64,000 nucleotides of DNA, from the NCBI GenBank assembly GCA_947458745.1, contig CANGYQ010000001.1, forward strand, positions 310,001-374,000, read 5' to 3'. Below are positions 61,258 through 64,000 of this stretch, one piece after another. The notes beneath the pieces are model-generated. The model saw only the letters and a program-made list of their open reading frames with translations. It had not been told where the DNA came from and ran no database searches. The position numbers and the translations under genes were made by a program. Every line of letters starts with the position of its first letter. Position 1 is the stretch's first letter. The stretch comes from Bryobacteraceae bacterium (GTDB lineage Bacteria > Acidobacteriota > Terriglobia > Bryobacterales > Bryobacteraceae).

Positions 61258-61929
61258 ATGGCGCTAGCGGACGTAATGGCGGAGCTGGAATCGCTCGGGA
61301 CGGAGCAGAATCGCAAAACCTACTCGCGGCATGGCGGCGGCGCGAACATCTTCGGTGTCAGCTTCGCCCACCTGGGCAAGATCGCCAAGCGTTTAAAGAA
61401 GAACACGCCACTCGCGGAAGAGCTGTGGGCAACGGGCAACTTTGACGCGCGCAATCTGGCCACCCTGATCGCGGACCCGGCCGACATCAGCCAGAAGACC
61501 GTGGAGGCCTGGGCCAAAAGCGTCAACAACCGCAGCCACGGCGATCTCGTGGCCGCTCATGTCTCCTCCAAAGCGCCCTTCGCGCAAGAGTTGATGGAGA
61601 AGTGGCGCGCGGCCAAGTCTGATCACACGCGCCAGCAGGGTTGGGATCTAGTCGGAATACTGGCCCGCAACGGCGCCCTCACCGACGAACAGATGGCCGC
61701 CGCTCTGGCCGAGATTGAACGCGACATCCACACCGCCCCCAACTGGACCCGCCACGCCATGAACGGCGCACTGATCTCGATCGGCATCGCCAGTGACCAG
61801 CATCACGCCCAGGTTCTCCAGATCGCCGCCCGCATCGGTAAAGTGGAAGTAGACCACGGCAATACGGATTGCAAGACCCCCGATGCAGTGGCCTACATTG
61901 CGAAGGCGCGCGCGAGGAAAAAGGCATGA
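61258..61929 (+). CDS. AlkD-like DNA alkylation repair protein
   Basis: A 223-residue all-helical HEAT-type protein of the DNA alkylation repair family. Start: LADVMAELESLGTEQNRKTY then SRHGGGANIFGVSFAHLGKI, with the aromatic/acidic pocket in later helices (FDARNLATLIADPADISQKT, NWTRHAMNGALISIGI). AlkD excises 3-methyladenine without base flipping; whether the catalytic Asp is kept could not be settled by eye. Four bases overlap with the next gene (ATGA). Confidence 0.87.
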   Translation: MALADVMAELESLGTEQNRKTYSRHGGGANIFGVSFAHLGKIAKRLKKNTPLAEELWATGNFDARNLATLIADPADISQKTVEAWAKSVNNRSHGDLVAAHVSSKAPFAQELMEKWRAAKSDHTRQQGWDLVGILARNGALTDEQMAAALAEIERDIHTAPNWTRHAMNGALISIGIASDQHHAQVLQIAARIGKVEVDHGNTDCKTPDAVAYIAKARARKKA

Positions 61930-64000
61930 AGAGAATCGCCATTGCGGCTGTGTTGATGACCCTGGCGGCGGTCGCGCAGAAGCGGCCGTTCTGGGCGTTC
62001 CAGGCCGTCATCAAGCCAGCAGTACCCGGCAACGCCCCGCACGCCATTGATGCATTCGTGAGGGCGAAGTTGGAGGGCAAGGGCCTGGCGCCCGCCCCCC
62101 GCGCCGACCATCGCACGCTGATCCGCCGCCTTTATTTCGATCTGACCGGTCTGCCGCCGCGGACTGAAGACTTAACGCAGAGCTACGAAGCCACCGTTGA
62201 GAAACTGCTGGCCTCGCCCGAATACGGCGAACGCTGGGGACGCCACTGGCTGGACGTGGTCCGCTTTGGTGAAACCGACGGTGGCGAACACAACTACGAG
62301 CGGCCCCACGCTTGGCGCTATCGCGATTACGTCATCCAAAGCTTCAACGCCGACAAGCCCTACAACCAGTTCATCAAGGAACAGATCGCGGGTGACATCC
62401 TGGCGCCACAGGATCCGAACATGGTGGCGGCGACAGGCTTCCTGGTCTCCGGCCCCTGGGATCAGGTGCAAGCCGAGATCAACAAGGACAAGGCCATGGC
62501 CATGACGCAGCGCATGGATGAGCTGGACGACATGGTCACCACCACCTTCCACACCTTCCAGGCCCTCACCGTCAACTGCGCCCGCTGTCACGACCACAAG
62601 TTTGATCCGATTCCGGCGAAGGATTATTACCAGCTCACCGCTGTGTTTGCGGGCGTCGGCTTCGGCAACCGGGCCGTCGTTTCACCGGAAGCGAAAGCCA
62701 CCTATGATGCGCGCATCGCTCCGGTGAAGAAGCAACTGGATGAGTTGAAGGCAAAACTGACCGACCTGGAAGAGCCCGCCCGTATCAAACTGCTGGAGCC
62801 CAAGTTCCGGGCCTTCGACATCGCGCGGCAGAATGAGCCGCAACGGCTCCCGGTGAACGCTTACTACAACCACAACCGCTTCACGCCCGTGGCCGCGAAG
62901 AAGTTCCGGCTGGTGATTAACGGGCAGCTGGGCAAGGCGGCGCCGAAGCTCCGCTGGTTCCGCGCGGGCACGTTCCGGCAGACGGACTGGGTGGGCACCG
63001 CGCCCGCTACGCCCACCGCACCGCAGATCATCACGTTCGGCAATTCGGTACTGAAAGAGATCGAATGGGCGGGCTCGGTCGGCGTCTATGAGTTGCAGGC
63101 GACCGATGATGAGGTGACCTGGCGCACCATCTGCTCCTCGCTGGACCACGTGGGCAAAGTGGAGCTCACTATGCCGTCGTTGACCGAAGCCGAGATCGAC
63201 GCCAATGTGGATTCTGCCGCCCGGCATGCCCTGCTGGACCAGCGCAAGAAGCTGGAAGCCGAGCTGGCCGCTATTCCCGCGCCGCCCCTGGTCTACGCCG
63301 CGCGGCCACGGCCCGAGGTCGACAAGAGTTTTCTGCTTGATCGCGGCAGCGTCACCAAGCCGGTCGCCGAAGTGAAGCCGGCCGCCCTGAGTGCGGTAAA
63401 CCAGCTGCCGCCCGCGCTCCACGACGGCAGCGATGGCGACCGGCGGTTGGCGCTGGCCAACTGGATCGCCGATCCGCGCAATCCGCTGACGGCGCGCGTC
63501 ATCGTCAACCGCGTCTGGTACCACCACTTCGGCACCGGCCTGGTGAACACGCCCAGCGACTTTGGCGTCATGGGCGACCGCCCCTCACACCCGGAACTGC
63601 TGGACTGGCTGGCGGCCGAATTCGTCGAACATGGCTGGTCCATCAAGTGGCTGCACCGCCAGATCCTGTCTTCCCAGACCTACCAGCAGTCTTCCGCGAT
63701 GAATGAAAAAGCCTTCGCGGTCGATGCGGGCAATCGCCTCGTATGGCGGATGCCGCTGAAGCGCATGGACGCCGAGACGCTGCGCGATTCCGTGCTGTTC
63801 GCCTCGGGCAAGCTGAATCTCGCCGCTCGGGGTGGCCCGAGTTTTCTGCTCCAGAAGAAGGGCGATTCGGGATCCTACATCTACAAGGCGCTCGACAATG
63901 ACGGTCCGGAAGTGTGGCGGCGCGCGGTCTACCGCTTTGTGGTCCGCGGCGGCGAGCGCCTCATGATCGACAACTTTGACTGCCCGGACCCAGCCGTAGC
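61926..64000 (+). CDS. DUF1549/DUF1553 protein, 5' part
   Basis: The frame is open to the window edge, 691 codons so far. Signal peptide MKRIAIAAVLMTLAAVAQ, then DUF1549 (HAIDAFVRAKLEGKGLAPAP, LIRRLYFDLTGLPP, ERWGRHWLDVVRFGETDGG, and the CARCHDHKFDPIPAKDYYQL CxxCH), a middle beta domain (about 290-440), and DUF1553 (NPLTARVIVNRVWYHHFGTG, LLDWLAAEFVEHGWSIKWLH, RMDAETLRDSVLFASG). No separate cytochrome c domain precedes DUF1549. These proteins occur in planctomycetes and acidobacteria, with DUF1501 partners that may lie just beyond the window. The ATG overlaps the AlkD-like stop. Confidence 0.93.
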   Translation, partial: MKRIAIAAVLMTLAAVAQKRPFWAFQAVIKPAVPGNAPHAIDAFVRAKLEGKGLAPAPRADHRTLIRRLYFDLTGLPPRTEDLTQSYEATVEKLLASPEYGERWGRHWLDVVRFGETDGGEHNYERPHAWRYRDYVIQSFNADKPYNQFIKEQIAGDILAPQDPNMVAATGFLVSGPWDQVQAEINKDKAMAMTQRMDELDDMVTTTFHTFQALTVNCARCHDHKFDPIPAKDYYQLTAVFAGVGFGNRAVVSPEAKATYDARIAPVKKQLDELKAKLTDLEEPARIKLLEPKFRAFDIARQNEPQRLPVNAYYNHNRFTPVAAKKFRLVINGQLGKAAPKLRWFRAGTFRQTDWVGTAPATPTAPQIITFGNSVLKEIEWAGSVGVYELQATDDEVTWRTICSSLDHVGKVELTMPSLTEAEIDANVDSAARHALLDQRKKLEAELAAIPAPPLVYAARPRPEVDKSFLLDRGSVTKPVAEVKPAALSAVNQLPPALHDGSDGDRRLALANWIADPRNPLTARVIVNRVWYHHFGTGLVNTPSDFGVMGDRPSHPELLDWLAAEFVEHGWSIKWLHRQILSSQTYQQSSAMNEKAFAVDAGNRLVWRMPLKRMDAETLRDSVLFASGKLNLAARGGPSFLLQKKGDSGSYIYKALDNDGPEVWRRAVYRFVVRGGERLMIDNFDCPDPAV

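Overview
Organism: the window reads as a chromosome segment of an acidobacterium of the Solibacteres/Bryobacteraceae type. This is inferred from gene content and was not tested by phylogeny: a very long carboxypeptidase-regulatory-domain TonB receptor, a DUF1549/DUF1553 protein, NIPSNAP and sugar-isomerase/epimerase proteins with export signals, a relic of a secreted protein with an FDNFGPG start, winged-helix/TPR regulators, and high GC throughout. No phage, insertion sequence or CRISPR array is visible. Layout: 1-2098 holds the end of nuoN and all of nuoH (complex I). 2399-5362 holds DUF2461, murB, a zinc-cysteine/HTH protein and a small XRE regulator around an AT-rich promoter island. 5490-13827 is a signalling block: an operon of NTT-type (ATP/ADP-translocase-like) HEAT protein, cNMP-binding protein, soluble histidine kinase and response regulator; a divergent membrane histidine kinase; and a LytS/LytTR pair behind a broken TPR/haem protein. 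13922-19162 holds an MFS permease, an acyltransferase-like membrane protein, a secreted beta protein, DUF971 and the (p)ppGpp synthetase/hydrolase rel. 19172-27231 is one long minus-strand operon tgt-yajC-secD-secF-tonB-exbB-exbD-exbD-TPR lipoprotein closed by a terminator. 27321-31150 contains a thioredoxin-like protein and, divergently, DUF3299-DUF2796-ABC ATPase-FtsX permease, matching the zinc-responsive Zrg-type transporter. 31238-40436 holds a PLP transsulfuration enzyme, a methyltransferase, GDPD, a nonsense-broken TonB receptor, a beta-hydroxyacid dehydrogenase and a decayed patch with a structured-RNA candidate. 40506-50121 is mainly housekeeping (dxr, rseP, tRNA-Arg, uvrC, rlmN) plus an isobutyryl-CoA-mutase-like large subunit. 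50126-64000 is accessory metabolism (OsmC, epimerases, SDR, RluD-like, NIPSNAP, NHL, ROK kinase, HbpS-like, SnoaL-like, HicB, AlkD-like, DUF1549/1553). How genes work together: the tgt-sec-ton operon joins tRNA modification, Sec-dependent export and energising of outer-membrane TonB receptors, such as the broken one at 34287-37778. The 5490-9886 operon is the best candidate for an undescribed system: a transporter-like membrane protein with a HEAT arm, encoded with a cyclic-nucleotide-binding protein, a kinase lacking its own sensor domain and a receiver lacking an output domain. Decay: three genes carry a single in-frame stop inside otherwise intact homology (TAA, TAG and TGA, one each). Since TAG, TAA and TGA also end intact genes here, this suggests pseudogenes or assembly errors, not recoding. 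Coordinates of starts were moved from the longest frame wherever a ribosome-binding site, signal peptide or neighbour argued for it.
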